A stretch of DNA of 64,000 nucleotides, taken from positions 93,376-157,375 of the forward strand of contig NZ_FOCX01000010.1 in the NCBI RefSeq assembly GCF_900110215.1, given 5' to 3'. Both the position numbers and the translations under genes were made by a program. The number at the start of each line of letters is the position of its first letter. The first letter of the stretch is position 1. Under the pieces are notes generated by a model. It saw nothing but the letters and a program-made list of their open reading frames with translations. It searched no databases and was not told the DNA's origin. This stretch comes from Halorientalis persicus (lineage in GTDB: Archaea; Halobacteriota; Halobacteria; Halobacteriales; Haloarculaceae). Shown in pieces: positions 56,172 through 64,000 of this stretch.

Positions 56172-56867
56172 ATGCGCGTCGCGCTGGTCACCGTTGGCGA
56201 CGAGTTGCTCGCCGGGGATACGGTCAACACGAACGCCGCCTGGCTCGGCGAGCGGCTCACCGAGCGGGGTGCGACCGTCGAGCGAGTGACGGTCGTTCCG
56301 GATCGGATCGGGGAGATCGCCCGCGTAGTCAACGAGTACCGCGCCGAGTTCGACGCCGTCGTCGTCACCGGTGGGCTGGGGCCGACCCACGACGACGTGA
56401 CGATGGACGGGGTCGCCGCGGCGTTCGGCCGTGAGGTAGTACAGAGCGACGAGGCACTCGCCTGGCTCGAGTCGGAGGGGGGCTACGCCCGCGAGGACCT
56501 CGCGGACGGTACCGCCGACATCCCGGCGGGCGCGGCGATGCTGCCGAACCGCGAAGGGGTCGCCCCCGGCTGTGTCCTCGAATCGGTGTACGTCCTGCCT
56601 GGCGTCCCGGCCGAGATGAAGGCGATGTTCGAGGGGGTCGCGGACCGGTTTTCGGGCGAGCGCCGTCACGTCGAGACCGTCGAGGCCGACGAACCCGAGA
56701 GCGCGTTGCTCACCCGCGTCCGGGACGTTCGTGACCGCTTCGACGTGAAGGTGGGGAGCTACCCCGGCGAGACGGTCGAGATCAAACTGGAGAGTACCGA
56801 CGCGGACGAGGTTCGGGCGGCGGCCGCGTGGCTGGCCGAGCGGGTCGAGACACCGGAAACGGAGTGA
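56172..56867 (+). CDS. CinA/MoaB-domain protein (competence/damage-inducible A type)
   Basis: 231 aa. MoCF-binding fold: A-L-V-T-V-G-D-E-L-L-A-G-D-T-V-N-T-N near the start and V-V-T-G-G-L-G-P-T-H-D-D-V-T, both hallmarks of CinA N-terminal domains. Archaeal members lack the C-terminal deamidase. Nucleotide-pyrophosphatase or ADP-ribose activity is known for some relatives. Confidence 0.88.
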   Translation: MRVALVTVGDELLAGDTVNTNAAWLGERLTERGATVERVTVVPDRIGEIARVVNEYRAEFDAVVVTGGLGPTHDDVTMDGVAAAFGREVVQSDEALAWLESEGGYAREDLADGTADIPAGAAMLPNREGVAPGCVLESVYVLPGVPAEMKAMFEGVADRFSGERRHVETVEADEPESALLTRVRDVRDRFDVKVGSYPGETVEIKLESTDADEVRAAAAWLAERVETPETE

Positions 56868-56868
56868 G

Positions 56869-57009
56869 TCAGCGGTAGAGGTACGCGATCCAGGCGGCGG
56901 CGAGAAGCACGCTCACCAGCCCGACGAGGGCACCCGCACTGTTGATGACGGCCGTCTGGACGCCCGGCTCCGTTGCGTTCGTGGCGGCGGTCGAGAGTAT
57001 CGCGTTCAT
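56869..57009 (-). CDS. 46-residue single-helix membrane protein
   Basis: ATG 57009. A 22-residue polar head (Thr/Ala/Asn-rich) and one transmembrane helix (G-A-L-V-G-L-V-S-V-L-L-A-A-A-W-I-A) near the C-terminus ending Y-L-Y-R. It is convergent with cinA. The ATP-synthase-like hydrophobic tail and clean start make it believable, but no homologue is recognised. Confidence 0.5.
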   Translation of the reverse strand: MNAILSTAATNATEPGVQTAVINSAGALVGLVSVLLAAAWIAYLYR

Positions 57010-57101
57010 GATCGGTCGTTCCGACCGCTGGGTCTTAAGAATCCCGAAGCGCGAGAAGACGTTTCGTCGAATTGACACCGGCTGCGCGAGACTGCTTCCG
57101 T

Positions 57102-57560
57102 ATGCCCGTCTACGGCCGGTCCCCCGCGGAGTCGGACCGCGAAACCCGTCACGACGTGGCCGAACAAGTCGACGCACCTGTCGAGCGGTTCGCGACGACG
57201 CTCGCCGACACGGGCGTCCGCGTCCGGAAGTGCGAGCCGCTGGGACTGTGGCAGGAAGCCGTCGCCTACCGCGAGCGCGACGGCACGCTGTACGTGCCGG
57301 ACCTGCTGGGTGGCGCGCCCGGCTACGCGGTCGGGGACGAACGCGTCGGCGTCGTCCTCTCACACCGGCTCAGACCACCTCGGGGACTCGTGGGCGACCT
57401 GGACCCTGAGCGGATCCTGTTCGGCCACGGCGAAGGTGTCTTCGAGGACGCCGAGACGGCGCTGACGGCCACACTGGATGGGGCACGTCGACGGTTTCCG
57501 CGAGCAGTGATCGAGGGGTTCGGCCCGAGCCTCCGGTCACTGCTGGCGGCGATGCGGTGA
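57102..57560 (+). CDS. Hypothetical protein resembling the C-terminal half of MBL-fold enzymes
   Basis: 152 aa from ATG 57102. No His-x-His-x-Asp-His motif, so no catalytic beta-lactamase site, but the segment P-E-R-I-L-F-G-H-G-E-G-V-F and the ending helix A-T-L-D-G-A-R-R-R-F-P look like the last strands of MBL hydrolases. It is convergent with the small membrane gene. Confidence 0.65.
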   Translation: MPVYGRSPAESDRETRHDVAEQVDAPVERFATTLADTGVRVRKCEPLGLWQEAVAYRERDGTLYVPDLLGGAPGYAVGDERVGVVLSHRLRPPRGLVGDLDPERILFGHGEGVFEDAETALTATLDGARRRFPRAVIEGFGPSLRSLLAAMR

Positions 57561-57630
57561 CGGACCCGGAGACGACGGCTGGCCTGCCGTCGCCGGGTAC
57601 CTTTTGACCCTGCCGCGGGTACGTCCGGTA

Positions 57631-58698
57631 ATGCGAACGATCGGGGTCGTCGTCAACCCCATCGCCGGGATGGGGGGTCGCGTCGGGCTGAAAGGGACGG
57701 ACGGAAAGGTCGACGAGGCGCGCGCACGCGGCGCGGAACCGCGCGCACCGTCCCGCGCCCGGGCGGCCCTGGACCGGATTCACGAACTCGCCCCCGAGAC
57801 GGAGGTTCTGACCTACGAAGCCCCGCTGGGTGCGGGGGTCGCCCGCGAGGCCGGTTTCGACCCGACCGTCCTCGGCGCGGCCGCGGACGAGGAGACGACG
57901 GCGGCCGACACGCGGGCCGCCGTCGCGGACTTCCTGGATCGCGGCGTCGAGCTGGTCCTGTTCGTCGGCGGCGACGGGACCGCTGTCGACGTGGCCGAGA
58001 CGATCCGGGACCGCGACGCCGACGTGCCGATGCTGGGCGTTCCCGCGGGCGTCAAGGTGTACTCGTCGGTGTTCGGGGTCACGCCCCGCGCCGCCGGGCA
58101 GATCGCGGCGACCTTCGAGGACACCGAGCGCGCCGAGGTCAACGACATCGACGAGGACGACTACCGCGAGGGCGAGGTCCACACGGAGTTGCGCGCGGTG
58201 GTGCGCGTGCCGGCCGCGGAACAGCGCCAGGCGAGCAAGCAGCTGGGCGGCGGCACCGTCGAGAGCCTCGCGGAGGGTGTCGCCCGGGAAGCCCGCGACG
58301 GCGTGACCTACGTCCTCGGCCCCGGCAGCACCGTCGGCGCGGTCAAGGAAGAACTCGGGTTCGAGGGGTCGCCGCTGGGCGTCGACGTGTGGCGGGACGG
58401 CGAGGTACTGGTCGACGACGCCAGCGAGCGCGACATTCTCGACGCACTCGGCGAGGAGAACGTCATCGTCGTCTCACCCATCGGCGGCCAGGGGTTCGTC
58501 TTCGGCCGCGGGAACCAGCAACTCTCGCCGGCCGTGATCGAGCAGTGTGACCTCGAAGTCGTCGCCTCGAAGTCGAAACTCGACGAAATTGGCACTCTTC
58601 GCGTCGATACCGGGGATCCGGACCTCGACGAAACACTCCAGGGCTGGCTCCAGGTCCGGGTCGGCCGGTACGAGCGCCGGCTGATGCAAGTGATTTAG
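57631..58698 (+). CDS. ATP-NAD kinase family protein
   Basis: 355 aa from ATG 57631. V-V-V-N-P-I-A-G-M-G-G-R-V-G at the start, F-V-G-G-D-G-T-A-V-D-V-A (about 109-120) as phosphate loop, and V-G-V-P-A-G-V-K-V-Y-S-S. The C-terminal half has L-G-P-G-S-T, typical of the long archaeal ATP-NAD kinase-like family (COG3199 type). Phosphorylates NAD(H) or a related substrate. Confidence 0.88.
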   Translation: MRTIGVVVNPIAGMGGRVGLKGTDGKVDEARARGAEPRAPSRARAALDRIHELAPETEVLTYEAPLGAGVAREAGFDPTVLGAAADEETTAADTRAAVADFLDRGVELVLFVGGDGTAVDVAETIRDRDADVPMLGVPAGVKVYSSVFGVTPRAAGQIAATFEDTERAEVNDIDEDDYREGEVHTELRAVVRVPAAEQRQASKQLGGGTVESLAEGVAREARDGVTYVLGPGSTVGAVKEELGFEGSPLGVDVWRDGEVLVDDASERDILDALGEENVIVVSPIGGQGFVFGRGNQQLSPAVIEQCDLEVVASKSKLDEIGTLRVDTGDPDLDETLQGWLQVRVGRYERRLMQVI

Positions 58699-58801
58699 GA
58701 ACGTGGAATTTCTGCCTGGTCGATCAAGAGGTATTACATTCGTCAGCGGATTAAGTGGTGTATAGATAAGATTAAGGTCGCCGGGGTATGACAAAGGGAG
58801 T

Positions 58802-59836
58802 ATGGAAACGCGGAAAGTGCAGCGGCTCGGTCCCTCCACGCTAGCGATGACGTTGCCCGCCGAGTGGGCGTCCGAGCACAACGTCGAGAAAGGCGACGAG
58901 GTGTCTCTGCGCATCGGCGGGAAGGGGACGCTCACCGTGATGCCCGAGTCGGTCCAGACCGAGGAATCGGAAGCGATCATCTACACCGAGGACCTGGACG
59001 CCGACGCCGTCGAGCGGGCCATCGTGGCCCAGTACGTCCTCGGTCGGCGCATCATCCACGTCGAGGCCGGCGAGGACGGCACCCTCAAATCGGAACACAT
59101 CAACGCCGTCTACAACGCCGAGACCCAGCTGATGGGGCTGGGCGTCATCGAGGAGACGCCGGAACGGATCGCCATCCGCTGTTCGGTCGACCCCGAGGAC
59201 TTCACGCTGGACAACCTGCTCGAACGGCTGGAGTCGACGGGCTCGACGATGCGTAACGAGGCCGTCAAGGCGCTGGCTCACGGCAATCCCGACCTCGCCC
59301 AGCGGGCCCTGAACCGGGAGCGGCAGGCCAACAAGATCTTCGTCCTCCTCTTGCGACTGATCTTCACCGCCTACCAGAACCCCAACCTCGCGCGGGCGGT
59401 CGGCCTGGACAACGGGTTCCCGCTGATCGGCTACCGCTCCATCGCGAAGAACCTCGAACTCACGGCGGACAACGCCGAGGACATCGCCGAGATCGTCCTC
59501 GAAACCGAGGGCCACACGCTCAACGTCGAGTCCTCGACGATGCGGCGCATCCGGGAGTTCACCGATCAGGTCAACGAGATCACCGAGATGGCCGTCACCG
59601 CCGCAGTCGAGCGCGACTACGACGCCGCCATCGCGGTCAGGGAACTGTACGCCGAGATCGGGAACCGCGAACAGGACATCCTGTCGGACCTCCCGGAGAT
59701 GGAAAACGAGGAACTGCTCCGGGTCCGGGAGGTGCTGGTCAGCCTCCAGCAGACCGCCCAGTACGCCGTCCGGAACGCCGAAATCGCGACGAACCTGGCG
59801 CTCAACGAGGAATCGGTCCATACCGAGATTCAGTAA
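58802..59836 (+). CDS. AbrB-PhoU fusion regulator
   Basis: 344 aa. Residues 1-50 form a SpoVT/AbrB DNA-binding swapped-hairpin (R-K-V-Q-R-L-G-P-S-T-L-A-M-T-L-P; V-E-K-G-D-E-V-S-L-R). The remainder holds two PhoU three-helix bundles (about 120-210 and 225-325), with E-x3-D motifs for metal clusters. It probably combines promoter binding with phosphate sensing. A GGGAG ribosome site lies three bases before the ATG. Unlike a plain PhoU, this class may control phosphate genes directly; the PiT system at 22-24 kb is one candidate. Confidence 0.88.
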   Translation: METRKVQRLGPSTLAMTLPAEWASEHNVEKGDEVSLRIGGKGTLTVMPESVQTEESEAIIYTEDLDADAVERAIVAQYVLGRRIIHVEAGEDGTLKSEHINAVYNAETQLMGLGVIEETPERIAIRCSVDPEDFTLDNLLERLESTGSTMRNEAVKALAHGNPDLAQRALNRERQANKIFVLLLRLIFTAYQNPNLARAVGLDNGFPLIGYRSIAKNLELTADNAEDIAEIVLETEGHTLNVESSTMRRIREFTDQVNEITEMAVTAAVERDYDAAIAVRELYAEIGNREQDILSDLPEMENEELLRVREVLVSLQQTAQYAVRNAEIATNLALNEESVHTEIQ

Positions 59837-59884
59837 CGCAGCGCACACTGAATCGTCTCGTTTTCGCGGAAAACCGACCGACGG

Positions 59885-60304
59885 CTAGTCTGCCGTCGCT
59901 TCGTCGCCGGTGCCGTCGGCCGTCGTCTTCACCACCGTCAGCGGACTCCGGCGCGTGATCGTACAGTCGAACGCCGGATGTTCCGCGTAGTGGCGCACGA
60001 GCATATGCCGGCGCGAGCCGGTGATACCGGACCGACTGACTGCGTCGGCCGTGAACTCCGTCGGCAGGCGCTCGTACAGCCGGCGCACCTGTTCGAAACT
60101 CTCGAACACTTTGCTGTTGCCGGCCGAGTCCGCGCCGCGTCTGGAGACGACGTACGCGCCGTCGTCGCGGTACTCGCCTGCGGTGTGCAGGAACTCCCGG
60201 CGACTCGTCAGCGCGTCGTCGATCTGCCCCCTGAGCTCGGTCGCCTGTTCGCGGGTCAACTCGTGGGTCACCCCGTCGACCTCGACCCGGATGCGATCCC
60301 CCAT
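59885..60304 (-). CDS. Haloarchaeal conserved hypothetical protein
   Basis: 139 aa from ATG 60304. N-terminal part G-D-R-I-R-V-E-V-D-G-V-T-H-E-L-T-R-E-Q-A forms a small beta-helix unit, then a helix-rich region with R-R-L-Y-E-R-L-P-T-E-F-T and a R-R-H-M-L-V-R-H motif suggestive of nucleic-acid binding. No known domain is recognised. Confidence 0.72.
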   Translation of the reverse strand: MGDRIRVEVDGVTHELTREQATELRGQIDDALTSRREFLHTAGEYRDDGAYVVSRRGADSAGNSKVFESFEQVRRLYERLPTEFTADAVSRSGITGSRRHMLVRHYAEHPAFDCTITRRSPLTVVKTTADGTGDEATAD

Positions 60305-60445
60305 CGCCGTAACACCCTTCCCGGTGTCGCGATCCTCGTTACCCTCGAAGAACGCGACCAGGAGCGTCAGCACTCCGTGTCATGCAACCACACGTTCCGA
60401 TCCGCATGATAAAGCACTGTCCGCGGGATGATATGGTGTTTTAAG

Positions 60446-61606
60446 TTATCCCAGCAGTATACCGTCGTCGCCGTCGTCGGTCGTCGTCACCGAACCGCCG
60501 GCATCATCCTCGTTCCCGTCGATGGTCGTCGTGGAATCGCCGTCCGTGGACCCGTCCGTCGAGTTGGACTGACTGCCGTCGTCGTTGGTGTCGGCGCTTT
60601 CGCTCGCCGTTCCGTTTTTCGTGCCGAACATATCGGTCTCGATGGTGGTCCGGTAATCGAGGGGGTCGAGCGGGATTCGGAACGAGCCAGTCTCGCCGAG
60701 ACCGCCGACGGTGTCGTCCGCGGGGTCGACGACGGCGTAGAACTGGATCTTTAGTTCGGTGACCTGGTCGTTCCGCAGGTGGGTCACCCACCAGTCGTCG
60801 AGGTTCTGATTTCGGATCGCGACGTCGGCGCGGATCGTCTGGGCGGTCCGCGGGAGGACCGTGGCCACGTCCTGACTGCTGCCCTCGCCGACCTGCACGC
60901 CGTTCATCGTGATCGTGTACCCGAGTTCGGAGATAGCGTAGGGGTACTGTTTGGGGTTGTACGCCCGGAACGACATCGCGATGGGCGTGCGTTCCGGCGT
61001 CAGTGCGGCCCGGTTCCAGTGGGCGCTGGTCTCGTTGACGAACAGGATCGGATCGGCGGGGAACGAGCGATCGGCCTCGATGGGGCGGGTCGCCGAGGAG
61101 TTGAACTGGCCGATCAGGTCGGTCTCGATGGTCCGTTGCTGTGGGAGGCTGATCTGGCGACCCCCGAGCAGGCCGGACCTGACGGTGGCGTCGATCACGA
61201 CCTCGGTGCGCTCGCGGTTCTCGATGTGGGAGTGCCACCACGGGGGGATGCGGTCGTTTTGCATATAGGTCCGGAACGGCAGCGTCGAGTTGCCGGACTC
61301 GATCGAGAGGCCCGCTTTCTGTCCGGTGGCCATAGACACGTCGTTCATCTGCACGGTGTAGTTGACCGTCGTGTCCGACAGCGAGACCCCGACGGGGTTG
61401 GGGTTGGTGACGACCATATCGGTCTCGATGACCGTTTTGGAGTCGTTGACGGTGCCAAATCGGTTCTCGACGGTCGCGACGGCGGGAACGCCGATCACGC
61501 CAAGCAAGAGCGCAAGGACGACCAGTACGACCAGCCCGCCGGCGATAGACCCGGCTATGCGGGACTTGCTCCCGAACAATGCCGACTGAACCCGTTCGAT
61601 GTCCAT
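60446..61606 (-). CDS. LEA-14/WHy-domain secreted protein
   Basis: 386 aa from ATG 61606. One membrane helix (about 15-40), then two WHy (LEA type 2) beta-sandwich domains with the N-P-N-P-V-G motif (about 66-71) and a second A-Y-N-P-K-Q-Y-P unit (about 214-221). C-terminal Thr/Ser/Asp/Gly-rich acidic tail (about 330-386). It is anchored outside the membrane; LEA-14-like proteins are linked to desiccation or salt stress. Confidence 0.87.
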   Translation of the reverse strand: MDIERVQSALFGSKSRIAGSIAGGLVVLVVLALLLGVIGVPAVATVENRFGTVNDSKTVIETDMVVTNPNPVGVSLSDTTVNYTVQMNDVSMATGQKAGLSIESGNSTLPFRTYMQNDRIPPWWHSHIENRERTEVVIDATVRSGLLGGRQISLPQQRTIETDLIGQFNSSATRPIEADRSFPADPILFVNETSAHWNRAALTPERTPIAMSFRAYNPKQYPYAISELGYTITMNGVQVGEGSSQDVATVLPRTAQTIRADVAIRNQNLDDWWVTHLRNDQVTELKIQFYAVVDPADDTVGGLGETGSFRIPLDPLDYRTTIETDMFGTKNGTASESADTNDDGSQSNSTDGSTDGDSTTTIDGNEDDAGGSVTTTDDGDDGILLG

Positions 61607-61735
61607 TGGCGGGGTGTGATACAACGGATCAGATATGTCTTGCGGCCGACAGCGGTGTCCTGCCGACGAGCCACGGCGCAGACGGCAGTAGCGCGGTTCG
61701 AACAAACTAAGTACGCGCTACTGGTAGCCCGGACA

Positions 61736-61921
61736 ATGGCAGAAACCGGACTGCAGTCGGACAAGGCGATCGGCCTCGGACTGCTCTTTGGGGCGCTCGG
61801 CGTCGCCGGAGCAGTCGTGATGTACGTGGCGGCCGCTGAGCAGTTGCTCGCCGGCTGGGGCTTTGCCCTCGCGGTCGTCTTCGGATCGCTCGCCGTCGCG
61901 GCGATTCACGTCTTCTCGTAG
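61736..61921 (+). CDS. Small two-helix membrane protein
   Basis: 61 aa from ATG 61736. Helices at about 10-32 and 39-60, Gly/Ala-rich. It is a single-copy-looking short haloarchaeal protein; no motif. Divergent to the LEA-like gene with 129 bp between starts. Confidence 0.7.
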   Translation: MAETGLQSDKAIGLGLLFGALGVAGAVVMYVAAAEQLLAGWGFALAVVFGSLAVAAIHVFS

Positions 61922-61974
61922 GCAGGCGTTTCGCTAAAACGAGAGCTTAAAGGCCTGGACCGCCTACGTCTGGC

Positions 61975-62199
61975 ATGGCCGATTTCAGCGAAGAGGAACA
62001 GCGTATCCTGGAGCACCTCCGTGACCAGGTCGGCGGGGACGAAGCCTACGTCCGGGCCAAAAACATCGCCGAGCAGATCGGACTGTCGGCGAAACAGGTC
62101 GGTGCGCGCCTCCCGCGACTGGCCGAGAAGTCCGACGACGTTGACATCGAGAAGTGGGGTCGGGCGCGCTCGACGACCTGGCGTGTCACTCGAAGTTGA
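61975..62199 (+). CDS. DUF7123-like winged-helix protein
   Basis: 74 aa. Winged-helix pattern: E-E-Q-R-I-L-E-H-L-R, then K-N-I-A-E-Q-I-G-L-S-A-K-Q-V-G-A-R-L-P-R-L as recognition helix and W-R-V-T as wing. Small DNA-binding protein, probably a regulator; targets unknown. Confidence 0.78.
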   Translation: MADFSEEEQRILEHLRDQVGGDEAYVRAKNIAEQIGLSAKQVGARLPRLAEKSDDVDIEKWGRARSTTWRVTRS

Positions 62200-62249
62200 G
62201 CCTCGAAGGAAGTCGGACTCTTTTTTGACCGCCGGCCCGAAGATAGGTT

Positions 62250-62678
62250 ATGACCGTCCGGGTCGAGCGGACGTTCGAGTTGCCCGCCGAACGGGACCGC
62301 GTATGGTCGTTCATCGCAGACCCGGAGAAACGGGCCCGTCCGATCAGCGTCGTCGACGACTTCGAGAAGACGGGTGAGCACACCGCAACGTGGTACGTCA
62401 AACTCCCGATCCCCGTCATCGACAGACGCGTCGCCATCGAGACCGAGGAGACCGAGTTCGACCCGCCGCGCTACGTCGAGTTCGTCGGTCGCTCGAAGGT
62501 GATGCGCGTCGTCGGCGAACACGAACTCCACGAGACAGACGGGGGCACCCGCGTCGAGAACCGCTTCACCGTCGACGGGAAACTCCCCGGCGTCGAGCGC
62601 TACTTCAAACGCAACATGGACGAACAACTCGGGAACATCGAGGCCGCCATCCGCGAGGACCTGGGGATCGAGGCGTGA
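62250..62678 (+). CDS. SRPBCC/CoxG-type ligand-binding protein
   Basis: 142 aa. START-like helix-grip fold: V-E-R-T-F-E-L-P-A-E-R-D-R-V-W-S-F-I-A-D-P-E-K at the start, then beta strands and a final long helix (F-K-R-N-M-D-E-Q-L-G-N-I-E-A-A-I). Binds a hydrophobic ligand; similar to CoxG-like carbon-monoxide-dehydrogenase subunit G relatives. It overlaps the nitrilase start by four bases, so they form an operon. Confidence 0.88.
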   Translation: MTVRVERTFELPAERDRVWSFIADPEKRARPISVVDDFEKTGEHTATWYVKLPIPVIDRRVAIETEETEFDPPRYVEFVGRSKVMRVVGEHELHETDGGTRVENRFTVDGKLPGVERYFKRNMDEQLGNIEAAIREDLGIEA

Positions 62679-63496
62679 AGGTCGCGCTGGCCCAGCTCGC
62701 CATCGAGCCCGGCGACGTGCGCGGCAACGTCGACCGCGCAGTCGCGGCCGTCGAGCGGGCCGCCGACTCGGGCGCGGACCTCGTGGCCCTCCCCGAGATG
62801 TTCTCGGTCGGGTACTTCGCGTTCGATCTGTACGCTCGGACCGCGGAACCGGTCGGCGGCGAGACCCACCAGCGACTCGCCGCGGCCGCGCGCGAGCACG
62901 GCGTCGCGGTGCTGGCCGGCACCGTGGTCGAGGACCTCGGCGAGACGGCCGCACAGACCGACCTCGCAGTACCGAGCGAGACGGGACTGGCCAACACCGC
63001 CGTCTTCTTCGACCGGGACGGACAGCGCCGCGCGATCTACCGGAAACACCATCTCTTCGGCTACGATTCGGCCGAGTCGGACCTGCTGATTCCCGGCGAG
63101 CGCGCGCCGGTCGTCGACTTCGAGGGGTTCGGCGTCGGGATCACGACCTGTTACGACCTGCGCTTCCCCGAACTGTATCGCGATCTCGTCGACGACGGGG
63201 CGACGCTCGTGCTCGTCCCGAGCGCCTGGCCGTACCCGCGGGTCGAACACTGGACACTCCTACCACGTGCGCGGGCCGTCGAGAACCTCGCGTACGTGGC
63301 GACGATCAACGGAAGCGGGACGTTCGACGACGCAGACGCGGACCTGCTCGGGCGCTCGACCGTCTACGACCCGTGGGGCACCGTGCTCGCGAGTTCCGAC
63401 GACGACCCCACGCTGGTGACGGCCGACCTCGAACCCGACAAAGTCGCGTCGGTCCGCGAGGAGTTCCCCGCGCTTGCCGACCGCCGGGACCGGTGA
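62675..63496 (+). CDS. Nitrilase-superfamily carbon-nitrogen hydrolase
   Basis: 273 aa from GTG 62675 (GTGA overlap). Catalytic triad Glu (L-P-E-M-F), Lys (Y-R-K-H-H-L-F) and Cys (T-T-C-Y-D-L-R-F-P-E-L-Y) are all present. The family includes omega-amidase, NIT1/2 and beta-ureidopropionase; the substrate is not clear. Complete. Confidence 0.92.
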   Translation: MKVALAQLAIEPGDVRGNVDRAVAAVERAADSGADLVALPEMFSVGYFAFDLYARTAEPVGGETHQRLAAAAREHGVAVLAGTVVEDLGETAAQTDLAVPSETGLANTAVFFDRDGQRRAIYRKHHLFGYDSAESDLLIPGERAPVVDFEGFGVGITTCYDLRFPELYRDLVDDGATLVLVPSAWPYPRVEHWTLLPRARAVENLAYVATINGSGTFDDADADLLGRSTVYDPWGTVLASSDDDPTLVTADLEPDKVASVREEFPALADRRDR

Positions 63497-63550
63497 TCGG
63501 CGGTGTTTAGTTTAGAGTGAAGAGTGAGGCGGACGAATTTGTTGGTGCTC

Positions 63551-64000
63551 TATGCCAGAAATTGCCCGCCTCAGTGGGAATAACGGCTGGCTGGAGTTAG
63601 ATTTTGTGGAGCGTGAACGGACACCGCGTCGGCTGATGAAGCTCGGTATTCGACTGCATCTCGCGGGACTCTCGCTTTCGAATACCGTCTCGGAGCTTGA
63701 GAAGTTCGGTGTCCAACGCAGTCGCAAAGCCGTGCATGATTGGATTCAGAAAGCCGATCTACAGCCCACCAGCGGTGCCTGCCCGAATCACGTTGCGCTC
63801 GACGAGACCGTGATTCGGATCAACGACGAACAGTTCTGGCTGTACACCGCCGTCGAGCCGGAAACAAACAGAATCCTCCATTCACGGCTGCTACCGGCCC
63901 GAACAACCGCCCTGACAGAACGGTTCTTGCGCGAACTGAAGCAAAAACACGACGTGGCTGAGTCGCTCTTTTTGGTCGATGGCGCGCCATGGCTCCAAAC
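63551..64000 (+). mobile_element. IS6-family transposase gene, 3' end outside window
   Basis: 150 codons from ATG 63551, open to the last base. HTH-containing N-terminus (L-M-K-L-G-I-R-L-H-L-A-G-L-S-L-S-N-T-V), first catalytic Asp in A-L-D-E-T-V-I-R-I, second in F-L-V-D-G-A-P-W-L; the third (Glu) lies beyond the window. R-K-A-V-H-D-W and L-Y-T-A-V-E-P-E-T are also typical of haloarchaeal IS6 transposases. The left end of the element is probably in 63505-63550 (tttagtttagagtgaa). Codon use is less GC-rich than that of the flanking genes. Confidence 0.88.

Overview
The window is chromosomal DNA of a halophilic archaeon (class Halobacteria). The evidence is very high GC, acidic proteins rich in Asp and Glu, leaderless starts behind archaeal TATA boxes, an archaeal 7S SRP RNA, TFE (transcription factor E), an archaeal RNase P protein, a DGGGP-synthase-like UbiA protein, Tat lipoproteins and PGF-CTERM tails. 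Genus cannot be fixed from the sequence; a Haloarculaceae-type genome is a guess.

Region 1 (1-22232) is a nearly complete corrin-ring and cobalt-insertion supercluster. A HEAT-repeat protein and an Mrp ATPase fused to DUF2249 come first, then a divergent MarR-like regulator. A tightly overlapping plus-strand operon follows: cbiT, cbiL, cbiF, cbiG, two cbiH/cobJ paralogues (one with a repeated Cys-Gly tail), a small ferredoxin, a LAGLIDADG-fold-like protein, tandem cbiX with a ferredoxin tail, DUF3209 and a beta-propeller. A minus-strand block holds an R2lox-like ferritin-fold oxidase with a small partner, a ferredoxin, the cobalt transporter cbtA/cbtB, and a ChlI-ChlD fusion. The fusion is divergent, across 34 bp, from cobN-cbiC-cbiE. 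Both early (CbiX) and late (CobN plus ChlID) cobalt chelatases are therefore present. No cbiD/cobF or cbiJ/cobK homologue was recognised.

Region 2 (22246-28350) carries a PiT phosphate transporter with a coiled-coil partner made of four-residue repeats, a chelatase-like protein that has lost its first active-site His, and a copper/respiration group: a two-domain multicopper oxidase with type-1 copper ligands in both domains, an Htur_1727-like protein, DUF2249 and a heme-copper-oxidase-like membrane protein.

Region 3 (28351-36500) has an esterase, an Fe-alcohol dehydrogenase, a tiny zinc protein, HdeD, a mosaic of broken genes (an RND exporter fragment and a secreted-protein remnant), a DtxR-type regulator with a siderophore-binding lipoprotein under two palindromic iron-box-like operators, an IS6-family transposase remnant, Hsp20 and tRNA-Arg.

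Region 4 (36600-63500) is mostly housekeeping: UbiA, a KaiC-like ATPase, SRP RNA followed by a dense run of hairpins, MscS, YhbY, RNase P component 4, a glycosyltransferase, a histidine kinase, secreted and membrane proteins, an AT-richer island with a PQQ-type propeller, an epimerase, Trm56, TFE, CheC, CinA, NAD kinase, an AbrB-PhoU regulator, a LEA-like protein and a nitrilase. The window ends inside an IS6-family transposase that matches the broken copy near 35.4 kb.
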